Assembly: GCF_013155545.1 (NCBI RefSeq)
Contig: NZ_JABJVV010000005.1
Span: forward strand, 186,001 to 250,000
DNA length: 64,000 nt
Origin: Caenimonas soli
GTDB lineage: Bacteria > Pseudomonadota > Gammaproteobacteria > Burkholderiales > Burkholderiaceae_C
Direction of reading: 5' to 3'
Below the pieces are notes generated by a model, which saw nothing but the letters and a program-made list of their open reading frames with translations, did not search any database and had not been told where the DNA came from. Every line of letters begins with the position of its first letter. The stretch's first letter is position 1. This document shows positions 1 through 9,024 of this stretch, in pieces. Position numbers and translations under genes: made by a program.

Positions 1-765
1 CGGACATTCCCGGATCAGGTCCTCCATTTGTGCGTTCACCTGGGCCGCAGCGGCTTCGGGCTCCTCGGCCACGACACCGGGCCATGGCCGGAAGTGCAGG
101 CGGTAACCGCGGCCCCAGGGCAGGCGCTCACCCCAGGCCAACAGGATGGCGGCGCCGGTCTGGCGGGCCAGGCGCGTGGAGAGCGTCATGGTATAGGCCT
201 CGCGCCCGAAGAACGGCGCCCAGACACCCAGGCCTTCGGGCGGCACCTGGTCCGGCAGCAGGCCCACGGCCTCGCCCTTTTTGAGGGCTTTGAGCATCTG
301 GCGCACGCCCGCCAGCGTCGTGGGGGCTGTAGCCAGGTTCGCCCGGCCACGCGCGCTGTCGACGAGGCCCCGCAACCAGGGCTTGCGCGCCGGCCGGTAC
401 AGCACCGTCACAGCGCCGAACCGCGCGGCATAGCCTTGCGCCGCCACCTCGAAGCAGCCCAGATGTGGCGTCAGAAAGACGATGCCCCGGCCCTGTGCCT
501 GCGCGGCCTCTATGAACTCCGATCCGTCCCACTCGATCGCAGCCGGCCGGCCGAACCAGAGCCGGGGCAGCTCGGCCAGCAGCTTGCCTGTCTCACCCAC
601 GGCAGAGCGGACCTGCGCCAGCTTGTAACCTGCCTGCCGGGCGTTCTCCAGAAAGCGCCGGCGGTAAGTGCCGGAGGCCAGGAAGGTCACCCATCCCAAA
701 GCTGCGCCCACGGCATGCAGGATCGGCAGCGGCAATAGCGCTAGCAGGCGGAACAGGGTTATCAC
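1..765 (-). CDS. Lysophospholipid/lipid A acyltransferase (LpxL/HtrB family), C-terminus off the left edge
   Basis: Transfers an acyl chain to a lipid A precursor or lysophospholipid at the inner face of the inner membrane. About 255 residues are visible. The family motif HX4E appears as HLGCFE at residues 101-106, after a hydrophobic N-terminus (about residues 3-30) that would anchor the protein. The later stretch with [19 protein letters not shown] also fits the family. The start is a GTG at 765; an in-frame TAA lies two codons upstream, so no longer start is possible. It is divergent from metK and shares a short promoter region with it. The last few dozen residues lie outside the window. 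Whether it adds laurate, myristate or another chain cannot be read from sequence. Confidence 0.88.
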   Translation of the reverse strand, partial: MITLFRLLALLPLPILHAVGAALGWVTFLASGTYRRRFLENARQAGYKLAQVRSAVGETGKLLAELPRLWFGRPAAIEWDGSEFIEAAQAQGRGIVFLTPHLGCFEVAAQGYAARFGAVTVLYRPARKPWLRGLVDSARGRANLATAPTTLAGVRQMLKALKKGEAVGLLPDQVPPEGLGVWAPFFGREAYTMTLSTRLARQTGAAILLAWGERLPWGRGYRLHFRPWPGVVAEEPEAAAAQVNAQMEDLIRECP

Positions 766-772
766 AAGCGTT

Positions 773-785
773 TAGAATGCCCTCG
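773..785 (+). promoter_or_regulatory. Likely metK promoter (-10 TAGAAT)
   Basis: TAGAAT at 773-778 is one base off the sigma-70 -10 consensus. It would start transcription at about 784-785, exactly where the first stem of the SAM-II-like leader begins. No good -35 hexamer is visible at the right distance. The fit between the predicted start and the first helix of the aptamer is the main support. Confidence 0.5.
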
Positions 786-846
786 TCGCCGAGTTATGAA
801 CTACTTGCAGGGCGACATTAAAAAAATTCTGCTAAAGCGTTCGCCC
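785..846 (+). promoter_or_regulatory. SAM-II-type riboswitch in the metK leader
   Basis: The leader folds as a SAM-II H-type pseudoknot. Stem P1 is GTCGCC (785-790) with GGCGAC (811-816). Loop 1 contains the SAM-II-like CTTGCAG (804-810). The downstream part holds TTAAA and TGCTAAAG (830-837). Pseudoknot pairs are visible: GCAG 807-810 with CTGC 829-832, and GAAC 798-801 with GTTC 839-842. A competing stem, GGGCGA 810-815 with TCGCCC 841-846, excludes P1 and could form the ligand-free state. SAM-II elements sense S-adenosylmethionine and usually repress translation of methionine/SAM genes, which fits metK downstream. The likely Shine-Dalgarno GGAG (888-891) is about 45 bases past the aptamer, so the expression platform is not obvious. 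Confidence 0.82.
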
Positions 847-900
847 AAAGCTCCGGCACAAGGCAACGCGCCTTCAAGCAAACCTGTGGAGTTTATTCAA

Positions 901-2082
901 ATGGCGAACGACTTTCTTTTCACCTCCGAATCGGTCTCTGAGGGACACCCCGACAAGGTGGCCGACCAGATCTCCGATGCGATCCTCGACGCGATCTTCA
1001 CGCAGGACCCGCGCAGCCGCGTCGCCGCCGAAACCCTGACCAACACCGGGCTGGTGGTGCTGGCCGGCGAGATCACGACCAACGCCCATGTGGACTACAT
1101 CCAGGTGGCGCGCGACACGATCAAGCGCATCGGCTACGACAACACCGAATACGGCATCGACTACAAGGGTTGCGCCGTGATGGTCTGCTACGACAAGCAG
1201 TCCAACGACATTGCCCAGGGAGTGGACCATGCGAGCGACGACTACCTGAATATCGGCGCCGGTGACCAGGGCCTGATGTTCGGCTATGCCTGCGACGAAA
1301 CGCCGGAACTGATGCCCGCGCCGATCTACTACGCCCACCGGCTGGTGGAACGCCAGGCCCAGCTGCGCAAGGACGGCCGCCTGCCTTTCCTGCGCCCGGA
1401 TGCCAAGAGCCAGGTGACGATGCGCTACGTGGACGGCAAGCCCCACAGCATCGACACCGTCGTGCTGTCCACCCAGCACAGCCCCGAGCAGAGCGACGGC
1501 AAGCACATGCTGCCCTCGTTCAACGAGGCCATCATCGAAGAGATCATCAAGCCGGTGCTCCCCAAGGAATGGCTGAAGGAAACGCGCTTCCTGATCAACC
1601 CGACCGGACGGTTCGTCATCGGCGGTCCGCAGGGCGATTGCGGCCTGACGGGCCGCAAGATCATCGTCGACACCTACGGCGGCGCGTGCCCCCACGGCGG
1701 CGGCGCGTTCTCGGGCAAGGACCCGAGCAAGGTGGACCGTTCGGCTGCCTATGCCGCCCGCTATGTGGCCAAGAACATCGTGGCTGCCGGCATCGCGCGC
1801 CAGTGCCAGATCCAGGTTGCCTACGCGATCGGCGTTGCCAAGCCGATGAACGTGACGGTGTACACCGAGGGCACGGGCGTGATCCCCGATCACAAGATTG
1901 CCGCCCTGGTCCACGAGTATTTCGACCTGCGGCCCAAGGGCATCATCCAGATGCTGGACCTGCTGCGACCGATCTACGAGAAGACCGCGGCCTACGGCCA
2001 CTTCGGCCGCGAAGAACCCGAGTTCACATGGGAGCGCACCGACAAAGCCCAGGCGCTGCGCGCCGCGGCAGGCCTCAAGTAA
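901..2082 (+). CDS. metK: S-adenosylmethionine synthetase
   Basis: Makes S-adenosylmethionine from ATP and methionine in the cytoplasm. The 393-residue length is normal for the family. Diagnostic motifs are the N-terminal [18 protein letters not shown], the ATP-binding [12 protein letters not shown], and the C-terminal [16 protein letters not shown] phosphate-binding loop. I start it at the ATG at 901, giving [19 protein letters not shown], with GGAG at 888-891 as ribosome binding site. An upstream in-frame ATG at 796 lies inside the riboswitch and is not a credible start. It ends six bases before the convergent gene on the other strand. Confidence 0.98.
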   Translation: MANDFLFTSESVSEGHPDKVADQISDAILDAIFTQDPRSRVAAETLTNTGLVVLAGEITTNAHVDYIQVARDTIKRIGYDNTEYGIDYKGCAVMVCYDKQSNDIAQGVDHASDDYLNIGAGDQGLMFGYACDETPELMPAPIYYAHRLVERQAQLRKDGRLPFLRPDAKSQVTMRYVDGKPHSIDTVVLSTQHSPEQSDGKHMLPSFNEAIIEEIIKPVLPKEWLKETRFLINPTGRFVIGGPQGDCGLTGRKIIVDTYGGACPHGGGAFSGKDPSKVDRSAAYAARYVAKNIVAAGIARQCQIQVAYAIGVAKPMNVTVYTEGTGVIPDHKIAALVHEYFDLRPKGIIQMLDLLRPIYEKTAAYGHFGREEPEFTWERTDKAQALRAAAGLK

Positions 2083-2088
2083 GCGAAG

Positions 2089-2994
2089 TTACTGGATGAG
2101 CGCCTGCTGGCGCTCGTATTCGCCGCGTTTCATGGCCACGTAGGTGGCCCGGTCCATTTCGCGCAGCTGGCGCGAGTAGCGCTCGGTGGCGTCGAACCAG
2201 GTCTGGATTCGCTTTTCCACCTGCTGGTCCGCCGGTGAACGCAACGATGCCAGATGGGCGTCGATCGCCAGGTAGTAACGCATCGCATTGCGCTCGATCG
2301 CCCCCCGCATTCCGCCGATGTAGATCGGCTGGCCGCTGCCATCCTTGCCGGTGACCGTGAAGCCGACCTTGTTCAAGCCCGCGGTCGCAAGATAGGCCTG
2401 CATCGCCATGCGCCCGGCTATGCCGTAGCCATACGAATAGCTCAGGTGCATGAAAGTGCGGCCACCGTCCAGCGGGATCGCGGACACGATGATGCGGTAG
2501 TCCCTGGTGCCCATAGGACCCTCTTGGGCATTGAGCCTGCTCTCGAAGTAGTCGGAGCTTGCGGCGACCGGACGCAAGGCGAACTCCAGCCGATAAGCCT
2601 TCTCGACCGGCTGGTTGTATTTGCGGCCGATACGCACATGCAGCGCCACGCCGGCGTTGGCGCTCACGGCGTGGCAGTACTTGGTATTGAACGGCAGGAT
2701 CAGGATGTCGCACCAGTCCGACGGTTCCTTCAAGGCATTGCCGACCACGCCGAACGGGTGGTCGAGCACGGCATAGACGTCGCCCTTGAGCACATCACCG
2801 GCTTCGGACGAATCGATATGCATCGCGCGCTGGAAGTTGTTGTCGCGCAGCTGCTCGCGTATCTCCCCATATTTGGCGCGCAGCGCGCCGGCGTCGGCCA
2901 TGGCATTGAGCGATGCAAAACCCAGCAGGCAGGCTGCGCCCAGCCTCAGCAGGCGGGTCGCCGTCCTCTTCATCGTATCCATCAGCTTGTTCAT
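2089..2994 (-). CDS. Secreted hypothetical protein
   Basis: A 301-residue protein with a clear signal peptide: basic start, hydrophobic core LGAACLLGFASLNAMA, likely cleavage after residue 33. The mature part is soluble-looking, with no membrane segment and no family I recognise. Its start ATG overlaps the TGA of the upstream gene (ATGA at 2991-2994), so the two are translationally coupled. A far longer open frame to 3225 exists, but it would run through the upstream gene and hide the signal peptide. Periplasmic location is inferred; function unknown. Confidence 0.8.
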   Translation of the reverse strand: MNKLMDTMKRTATRLLRLGAACLLGFASLNAMADAGALRAKYGEIREQLRDNNFQRAMHIDSSEAGDVLKGDVYAVLDHPFGVVGNALKEPSDWCDILILPFNTKYCHAVSANAGVALHVRIGRKYNQPVEKAYRLEFALRPVAASSDYFESRLNAQEGPMGTRDYRIIVSAIPLDGGRTFMHLSYSYGYGIAGRMAMQAYLATAGLNKVGFTVTGKDGSGQPIYIGGMRGAIERNAMRYYLAIDAHLASLRSPADQQVEKRIQTWFDATERYSRQLREMDRATYVAMKRGEYERQQALIQ

Positions 2995-3452
2995 GCGTGA
3001 TTCCTGGTTCCGTGATATTCCGGCGAATGAGCGCGAATGCGCGTCGCCTGCTCTTCGAGCACTTCCTCCACGTCGAACTGTATGCCGCCCATGAAAAGCG
3101 AATGGGGCTGCACCGCGTATAGATAACGCCCGCGGGCCCCTAGTTCCAGGCACATGCGCAATAGAGGCTGCTGGACCTGCTCCCAGGCCTTGATCAGCCG
3201 AGCGCGCACCAGGTTGTCGCTGCACTGCAGGTAACGCAGCTTGTGGTGGTTGTGCGCGAAGTTGACCGCGTCCAGGTAAGCCGAGGCGCCCTTGTTGCGC
3301 GTATGGAAGTTCGGTGTGAGATCGATGCTCAACATCAGCACCCGGTCCTGAATTTCCAGCATGAAATGCCGGCCCATCAGACCATCGCTTGCTTCACCGT
3401 ACTTGTAGGCCAGGTGCAGGTGCGAAGGCGTCTTGCGTAGCGAGTACTTCAT
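2991..3452 (-). CDS. Hypothetical protein, first gene of a two-gene unit
   Basis: A 153-residue soluble protein starting MKYSLRKTPSHLHLAYKYGEA. It has no signal peptide, no membrane segment and no motif I can assign. It ends in ATGA overlap with the secreted protein gene, so the pair forms one operon. The partner's export suggests the pair acts at the envelope, but that is inference only. No close family is recognised. Confidence 0.72.
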   Translation of the reverse strand: MKYSLRKTPSHLHLAYKYGEASDGLMGRHFMLEIQDRVLMLSIDLTPNFHTRNKGASAYLDAVNFAHNHHKLRYLQCSDNLVRARLIKAWEQVQQPLLRMCLELGARGRYLYAVQPHSLFMGGIQFDVEEVLEEQATRIRAHSPEYHGTRNHA

Positions 3453-3509
3453 GGTGCTGTTGCCGCTATTGCGGCGTCACGAAAGATTGCGCCGCGGCGT
3501 CTTTGGCCG

Positions 3510-3587
3510 CTGTAGGACAAGGCTGGATTCGCCTGTGAGCAGCCCGGCCTTGCTCGTCGTTTTCACCGTTGGGGAGTTCTCCTACAG
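3510..3587. ncRNA. Possible structured RNA or large inverted-repeat element in the 3453-3713 gap
   Basis: The 261-base gap between two divergent genes holds a nested inverted repeat. The outer arms are CTGTAGGA (3510-3517) and TCCTACAG (3580-3587). Directly inside the left arm, CAAGGC (3518-3523) pairs with GCCTTG (3547-3552). The 5' side is thus a continuous 14-base helix strand whose two partners are separated, giving a branched fold. It could be a small RNA, a leader of the DUF2383 gene or a dispersed repeat. Nothing else is recognisable in the gap. Confidence 0.4.
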
Positions 3588-3713
3588 GCAGTCTCCTGAT
3601 TCGCTGACTGCCTCGTCTGGCCGCCGACCGAAGATGGCGAATGCATGCAGCGAGCAGCCGCCGCAAGGTGGGCCTCGCGCAAGTTCATTCAATCATCGAC
3701 TAGGAGCAAACAC

Positions 3714-4766
3714 ATGGCTGCTGAAGACAAAGACCTCAATCGCGATCCGATCACCGACGAGCCGGGCGCGCACCCGGTGGGGACGGGTGTTGGCGCTGCC
3801 GGCGGTGCCGTGGCAGGCGCGGCGGCGGGCTCCATAGGCGGTCCGGTGGGCGCCGCGATAGGCGGCGTGGTGGGCGCAGTGATCGGCGGGTTGGCGGGCA
3901 AGGCCGCCGCCGAGGCCGTGAATCCCACGGCCGAAGAGGCCCACTGGCGCGAGAACTACAACCGCGAATCCTATTACCAACAGGGCCGTAGTTTCGACGA
4001 CTATGGGCCGGCCTATCGCCTGGGCCTGACGGGGCGCACGCGCTATCAGGACTGGGACAGCGCCGAGCCGAACCTCGAATCCGAGTGGGAAACGGCCCGC
4101 GGCGGCTCCAGCCTGAGCTGGCCCGAGGCGCGGCCGGCCAGCCGCGCAGCATGGAACCGCATCGACTCCAAGCGTGCGGGCGGCATGCCGGGCATGGACG
4201 GCACTGCCGACAGTCGCATGGGCATGGGCTCGAGCCAGCGCCAAAGCCAGAGCCAGAGCCAGGGCGGCGGCGCCGCTGCCATGGTCGGCGAAGCGCAAAG
4301 CGCCGGCAACATGAGCGGCGACAACGAGGATGTGATCGACGCACTGAACGACCTGGCCGAGTGCTGCAAGGACGGCGAGTATGGCTTCCGCGCCTGCGCC
4401 GAACAGGCCGAGCGTTCGGACCTCAAGTCGGTATTCCTGCAGCGCGCGGACGATTGCCGCGGCGCGGCCCAGGAACTGTACGAACAGATACGCAGCCTGG
4501 GCGGTGACGTGGACGAAGGCGGCAGCGCAGCCGGCGCCATGCACCGCGGTTGGGTTTCGGTGAAGGCCACGCTGTCCACCTACGACGACAAGGCGGTGCT
4601 GGAAGAGTGCGAACGCGGGGAGGACAACGCGATGGCGCGTTACCGCAAGGCGCTGAAGCAACCGCTTCCGGCCGGTATCAAACTGATCGTGGAGCGCCAG
4701 ATGCAGGGCGTGCAGCGCAATCACGACCAGATCAAGATGCTGCGCGACCAGATCCGCGCTTTGTAA
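3714..4766 (+). CDS. Glycine-zipper plus PA2169/DUF2383 four-helix protein
   Basis: A 350-residue protein of two parts. Residues about 20-70 are a glycine/alanine zipper (repeated GGxxGxxxG-like spacing) that could insert into or associate with membranes. Residues about 200-350 match the PA2169/DUF2383 ferritin-like helical bundle, with the typical DVIDALNDLAECCKDGEYGFRACAEQ opening. Between them is a low-complexity Q-S repeat (QSQSQSQ). Start ATG 3714 has AGGAG at 3702-3706. Members of this family often appear among stress-induced proteins in this order of bacteria; the biochemical role is unknown. A strong hairpin follows the stop. Confidence 0.85.
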   Translation: MAAEDKDLNRDPITDEPGAHPVGTGVGAAGGAVAGAAAGSIGGPVGAAIGGVVGAVIGGLAGKAAAEAVNPTAEEAHWRENYNRESYYQQGRSFDDYGPAYRLGLTGRTRYQDWDSAEPNLESEWETARGGSSLSWPEARPASRAAWNRIDSKRAGGMPGMDGTADSRMGMGSSQRQSQSQSQGGGAAAMVGEAQSAGNMSGDNEDVIDALNDLAECCKDGEYGFRACAEQAERSDLKSVFLQRADDCRGAAQELYEQIRSLGGDVDEGGSAAGAMHRGWVSVKATLSTYDDKAVLEECERGEDNAMARYRKALKQPLPAGIKLIVERQMQGVQRNHDQIKMLRDQIRAL

Positions 4767-4776
4767 CGGAGGATAA

Positions 4777-4804
4777 CGAGGCTCTGGGCTTGCCCCGAGC
4801 CTCG
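4777..4804 (+). terminator. Hairpin terminator between the DUF2383 gene and ligD
   Basis: CGAGGCTC (4777-4784) pairs with GAGCCTCG (4797-4804), and inside it GGGC (4786-4789) pairs with GCCC (4792-4795). Only one internal mismatch separates the two. The stem is 12 base pairs and strongly GC. The following bases TACTTGTGT are only mildly T-rich, so it may act as a weak or bidirectional terminator. It sits just before the ligD start. Confidence 0.6.
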
Positions 4805-4813
4805 TACTTGTGT

Positions 4814-7327
4814 ATGGGTGACGAGCGTTCCAGCCCTTCCCTGAAGACCTACCGCGAGAAGCGCAACTTCGACGTCACGCCCGAGCCCCTGGACGGCGGC
4901 GTGCCCAACGAAGGGGCCCGCACCTTCGTGATCCAGAAGCACTGGGCAACCCGGCTTCACTACGACTTCCGGCTGGAGCTGGACGGCACGATGAAAAGCT
5001 GGGCGGTACCCAAGGGCCCCAGCTTCGACCCAACCGACAAGCGGATGGCCGTGCATGTGGAAGACCACCCGATCTCCTACAACACCTTTGAGGGGACGAT
5101 TCCGCCTGGCAACTATGGGGCGGGCAAGGTCATCATCTGGGACAAGGGTGTGTGGGTCCCACTGGAGGATCCGCACAAGGGATACCGCGACGGCAAGCTC
5201 AAGTTCGAGCTGCGCGGGCACAAGATGCACGGGCGCTGGACGCTGGTGCGCATGAAGGGCCGCGGTGAAGAACGACAGGAACCGTGGCTGCTGATCAAGG
5301 AGAAAGACGACTATGTGCGGCCCGCTTCGGAATTCAGCGTAGTGGACGAGATGCCCGACAGCGTCAAGGCGCTGGCCGACCGTCCGGCTGTTGGTACTAC
5401 CACGCCTTCATCGGCGTCGGGCCCGCCCGCAGGCGCACGAAAAGCCGCGCTGCCGGCGCAGTTGCAGCCCCAGCTCGCGACGCTGGTGGATGCGCCGCCC
5501 AAGGACGCCGACAACTGGATCTACGAGATCAAGTTCGACGGCTATCGCATGCTCACTCGCGCCGAGGGCGGGCGCGTGCGCCTGATCACCCGCAACGGCA
5601 ACGACTGGACCCACAAGCTGGAGCACCTGGCGAAAGCGCTTGAATCCATGGACCTGCCCGACGGCTGGTACGACGGCGAAATCATCATGCCGGGCGAGCG
5701 GGTCCCGGCGGATTTCCAGGCCCTGCAGGGCGCGTTCGAAACATCCCGCACAGCGGACATCGTCTATTACCTCTTCGACGTGCCCTACTGCGCCGGCTAC
5801 AGCCTGCGCGAGGTGCCGCTGCTGGAACGCCGCAACGTGCTTCAGCGCATCGTGGAGCGCAAGCCGCACGACAAGGTCCGGTTCAGCGCCGTGTTCGACG
5901 CCACACCTGAAGACGTCCTCGCCTCGGCTTGCCGGCTCGGACTCGAGGGCGTCATTGCCAAGCGCAAGGAATCCGCCTACGTGCTGCGGCGCTCGTCCGA
6001 CTGGGTCAAACTCAAGTGCGGCCAGCGCCAGGAGTTCGTCATCGGCGGCTATACCGACCCCAAGGGATCGCGCACGGGCATCGGCTCGCTGCTGCTGGGC
6101 GTGCACGACAAGGAAGGCCGTCTCAGGTATGCAGGCAACGTGGGCACCGGCTTCAACGAGCTGACGCTGCGTGAGCTGCGCGCCGAACTGGGCGGCCTCC
6201 ATGCGGATGCCAGCCCCTTTGCGCCCGACGCCGAGATTCCGCGCAATGCCCATTGGGTCAAGCCCGAGCTGATCTGCGAGGTGGCGTTCGGCGATTGGAC
6301 CCGCAGCGGGCGCATCCGGCACTCGGTCTTTCACGGCCTGCGCGCCGACAAGCCGCCCGAGTCGATCACGCGCGAGGAGCCGCGCCACACTGCCCCGGTC
6401 GACAAGCCCGCGAAGGTCGCGCAGTCCGCAACGGCCGCCCTGCCCGCCTCGCTGCGCGTGAGCAATCCCGACCGGGTCATCGACGCCGAGTCCGGAACGA
6501 CCAAGATCGGACTGGTGCGCTATTACGCGCTGGTCGCGCCGCTGATGATGGAACACCTGAAGGGCCGGCCGGTCGCCCTGGTGCGCGCACCTCAGGGCAT
6601 CGCCGGAGAACTGTTTTTCCAGAAGCACGCCGAGCGCTACAAGATGCCGGGTGTCGAGCAGCTCGATCAGGCCATCGACCCGGACCATCCGCGCCTGCTC
6701 GAAATCGCCTCGCCCGATGGCTTGCTGTCGGCGGCCCAGATGAACGTCATCGAGTTCCACACCTGGAACGGCGTCAAGACCGCCATCGGCAAGCCCGACC
6801 GCATGACCTTCGACCTCGACCCGGGAGAAGGCGTCGGCTGGCCGCAAGTGCAGGAAGCAGCGCAGCTGGTGCGCGCCTTCCTCACCGAGCTGGGCCTTCC
6901 GGCGTTTCTCAAGACCAGTGGCGGCAAGGGCTTGCACGTAGTGGTGCCGCTGAAGAAGCAATTCGACTGGGACACGGTCAAGGATTTCTCGCAGGCGATC
7001 GTGCAGCACCTGGCGCAAACCATCCCGCAGCGCTTTGTCGCCAAGAGTGGCGGCAGCAACCGGGTCGGCAAGATCTTCATCGACTACCTGCGCAACGGCT
7101 TTGGCGCGACCACGGTGTGCGCGTGGTCGGCGCGCTCCCGGCCGGGCCTGGGGATTTCAGTGCCGGTCCGGTGGGACGAACTCGAGGGCCTGAAGAGCGG
7201 CGCGCATTGGACGGTGGGCACTGTCCACACCCGGCTGGACGAAGGCAACGCGCCGTGGAGCGAGTACGAAGCCAGTCGAACCGGCTTGGCGGCGGCCATG
7301 AAGGCGCTGGGTTTCAAGCGGCGCTGA
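4814..7327 (+). CDS. ligD: DNA ligase D (PE-LIG-POL) for non-homologous end joining
   Basis: Joins double-strand breaks with Ku. The 837 residues carry the Pseudomonas-type order: phosphoesterase domain (about 20-180, with LHYDFRLELDG), ATP-dependent ligase domain (about 215-520, adenylation lysine K240 in EIKFDGYRM) and primase/polymerase domain (about 545-830, metal-binding aspartates in FDLDPGEG at 667 and 669). Start ATG 4814; a longer frame open from 4550 overlaps the previous gene and is rejected. No ku gene is in this window. A decayed copy of a ligD 3' end lies at 58,366-58,659. Confidence 0.97.
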   Translation: MGDERSSPSLKTYREKRNFDVTPEPLDGGVPNEGARTFVIQKHWATRLHYDFRLELDGTMKSWAVPKGPSFDPTDKRMAVHVEDHPISYNTFEGTIPPGNYGAGKVIIWDKGVWVPLEDPHKGYRDGKLKFELRGHKMHGRWTLVRMKGRGEERQEPWLLIKEKDDYVRPASEFSVVDEMPDSVKALADRPAVGTTTPSSASGPPAGARKAALPAQLQPQLATLVDAPPKDADNWIYEIKFDGYRMLTRAEGGRVRLITRNGNDWTHKLEHLAKALESMDLPDGWYDGEIIMPGERVPADFQALQGAFETSRTADIVYYLFDVPYCAGYSLREVPLLERRNVLQRIVERKPHDKVRFSAVFDATPEDVLASACRLGLEGVIAKRKESAYVLRRSSDWVKLKCGQRQEFVIGGYTDPKGSRTGIGSLLLGVHDKEGRLRYAGNVGTGFNELTLRELRAELGGLHADASPFAPDAEIPRNAHWVKPELICEVAFGDWTRSGRIRHSVFHGLRADKPPESITREEPRHTAPVDKPAKVAQSATAALPASLRVSNPDRVIDAESGTTKIGLVRYYALVAPLMMEHLKGRPVALVRAPQGIAGELFFQKHAERYKMPGVEQLDQAIDPDHPRLLEIASPDGLLSAAQMNVIEFHTWNGVKTAIGKPDRMTFDLDPGEGVGWPQVQEAAQLVRAFLTELGLPAFLKTSGGKGLHVVVPLKKQFDWDTVKDFSQAIVQHLAQTIPQRFVAKSGGSNRVGKIFIDYLRNGFGATTVCAWSARSRPGLGISVPVRWDELEGLKSGAHWTVGTVHTRLDEGNAPWSEYEASRTGLAAAMKALGFKRR

Positions 7328-7346
7328 AGCGGAGCACCCACTACCC

Positions 7347-8105
7347 ATGCAGGAACAATGGCCGCGCACCCTATGGATCGTGAGGCACGGCCAGAGCGCC
7401 GGCAACGTGGCACGTGATGCCGCGGAGGCGGCGGGCCTGCCGGTCATCGACATCGCCGAGCGGGACATTGATACGCCGTTGTCGGAGCTGGGCTGCCGAC
7501 AGGCGCGCGCGCTGGGCCACTGGTTTGGCGAACTGTCGCCGGGGAGGCGGCCCGAAGTCGTGCTGTGCTCGCCCTACGTGCGAGCGCGCCAGACGGCGCA
7601 CCAAATGCTGGAGGGCGCCCGCATCGCACCGAACAGCCTGCGCCTGCGAGTGGACGAGCGCCTGCGCGAGAAGGAGTTCGGCATCCTGGACCGCCTCACC
7701 CATTTCGGCATCCGCCAGAAATATCCCGAATTGGGCGAGCAGCGCGCCCACGTCGGCAAGTTCTACTTCCGTCCGCCCGGTGGCGAGAGCTGGTGCGACG
7801 TGATCCTGCGCCTGCGCAGCTTGCTGGAGATGATGACCCGCGAGCACGCGGGCCAACGCGTGCTGGTGGTGGCCCACCAGGTCATCGTCAACTGCATGCG
7901 TTACCTGATCGAGTGCATGGACGAGGCGGAGATCCTGGCGATCGACAAGCTGGCCGACGTGCCGAACTGCGGTGTAACGTCCTATGAGTACGATCCGCGC
8001 CGCGACGCCCTTGTTTCCGACCTCGTGAATTTTGTGGCCCCGTTGCGCCAGGCCGGCGCTCCCGTGACGGTGGAAGCCGACACGCCGGCCGCACCCAAGC
8101 CCTGA
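7347..8105 (+). CDS. Histidine phosphatase family protein
   Basis: A 252-residue member of the phosphoglycerate-mutase-like histidine phosphatases. The catalytic RHG motif is at residues 13-15 (IVRHGQSAGN), with the nucleophile H14. A second arginine region CSPYVRARQTA and the later VVAHQVIVNCM histidine complete the active site. It follows ligD by 19 bases and precedes nnrD by four, so the three are probably co-transcribed. The substrate is not evident. Confidence 0.9.
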   Translation: MQEQWPRTLWIVRHGQSAGNVARDAAEAAGLPVIDIAERDIDTPLSELGCRQARALGHWFGELSPGRRPEVVLCSPYVRARQTAHQMLEGARIAPNSLRLRVDERLREKEFGILDRLTHFGIRQKYPELGEQRAHVGKFYFRPPGGESWCDVILRLRSLLEMMTREHAGQRVLVVAHQVIVNCMRYLIECMDEAEILAIDKLADVPNCGVTSYEYDPRRDALVSDLVNFVAPLRQAGAPVTVEADTPAAPKP

Positions 8106-8109
8106 CGCG

Positions 8110-9024
8110 ATGCAGGCCGCGACACCATGGATCGATGTGGACGCCCGGCTGTTGCGCACCTGGCCGCTGCCGCAGGTTTCGCCTGAGGCCGACAAGGAAG
8201 AGCGCGGTCGCGTCCTGGTGATCGCGGGAAGCCGCGAGATCCCCGGCGCGGCCCTGTTGGCGGCAACGGCGGCACTGCGCGCTGGGGCGGGGAAATTGGT
8301 GATCGCCACCGCCCAGTCCGTCGCGCTAAAGCTGGCGCTGGCCATGCCGGAAGCGCGCGTGATCGCCTTGCCTGAAACGGCGGCGGGCGCCTTTGCAGCC
8401 CACGCTATCGACTTGCTCGATGAATGCGCGCAGGGCGCGGACGCCGTGCTCATCGGGCCTGGCCTGATGGACGAGGACGGCACCGACGCCTTCGTTGCCC
8501 GGCTGCTGCCCATGCTGGCCCATGCCCCGGTGATCCTCGATGCGTTGGCGATGAATGTCGTCAGGGCCGGCCCAAGACTGAACCAGCCCGTCCTGCTGAC
8601 GCCGCATGCGGGCGAGATGGCGCATCTGTGCGCATTGAGCAAAGAGGCGGTGCTGGCGGACCCGGAGCAAGCCGTCATCGCTGCCTCGCGTGAATGGAAC
8701 GCAGTGGTCGCACTCAAGGGCGCCGCCACCCTGATTGCGACTCCGGACGGTGGCCGCTGGCGGCACGAGGCCGAGCATCCCGGCCTCGCCACATCGGGCT
8801 CGGGCGACGTACTTGCCGGCCTGATCGCCGGCTTGGCGGCCCAGCAGGTACCGCTGGAGCAAGCCTGTGCCTGGGGCGTGGTCCTGCATGCGCTGGCGGG
8901 CAAAGAGCTGGCGCGGCGGCTGGGGCCGTTGGGCTACCTGGCGCGCGAGCTGCCCGGGGAGATTCCGCGCTTGCTGCGCCGGCTGCGGCCGCCGGGTCAG
9001 CTCAGGCTTTCGCCCAGGGAATAG
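8110..9024 (+). CDS. nnrD: ADP/ATP-dependent NAD(P)H-hydrate dehydratase
   Basis: Repairs hydrated NAD(P)H back to the functional cofactor. The 304-residue protein is the stand-alone ribokinase-like YjeF C-terminal domain. The signature ATSGSGDVLAGLIAGL near residues 227-242 includes the catalytic aspartate D233. The N-terminal epimerase half found in E. coli NnrD/YjeF is absent, so an NnrE must be encoded elsewhere. Its last 23 bases overlap the 3' end of the convergent gene. Confidence 0.92.
   Translation: MQAATPWIDVDARLLRTWPLPQVSPEADKEERGRVLVIAGSREIPGAALLAATAALRAGAGKLVIATAQSVALKLALAMPEARVIALPETAAGAFAAHAIDLLDECAQGADAVLIGPGLMDEDGTDAFVARLLPMLAHAPVILDALAMNVVRAGPRLNQPVLLTPHAGEMAHLCALSKEAVLADPEQAVIAASREWNAVVALKGAATLIATPDGGRWRHEAEHPGLATSGSGDVLAGLIAGLAAQQVPLEQACAWGVVLHALAGKELARRLGPLGYLARELPGEIPRLLRRLRPPGQLRLSPRE

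Noticed and set aside
796-900. Longer metK reading frame from ATG 796
   Set aside because: The added 35 codons lie inside the riboswitch and have no family similarity; [19 protein letters not shown] at 901 is the normal N-terminus and has GGAG upstream.
5408-7018. Minus-strand open frame of 536 codons
   Set aside because: Antisense shadow of ligD.
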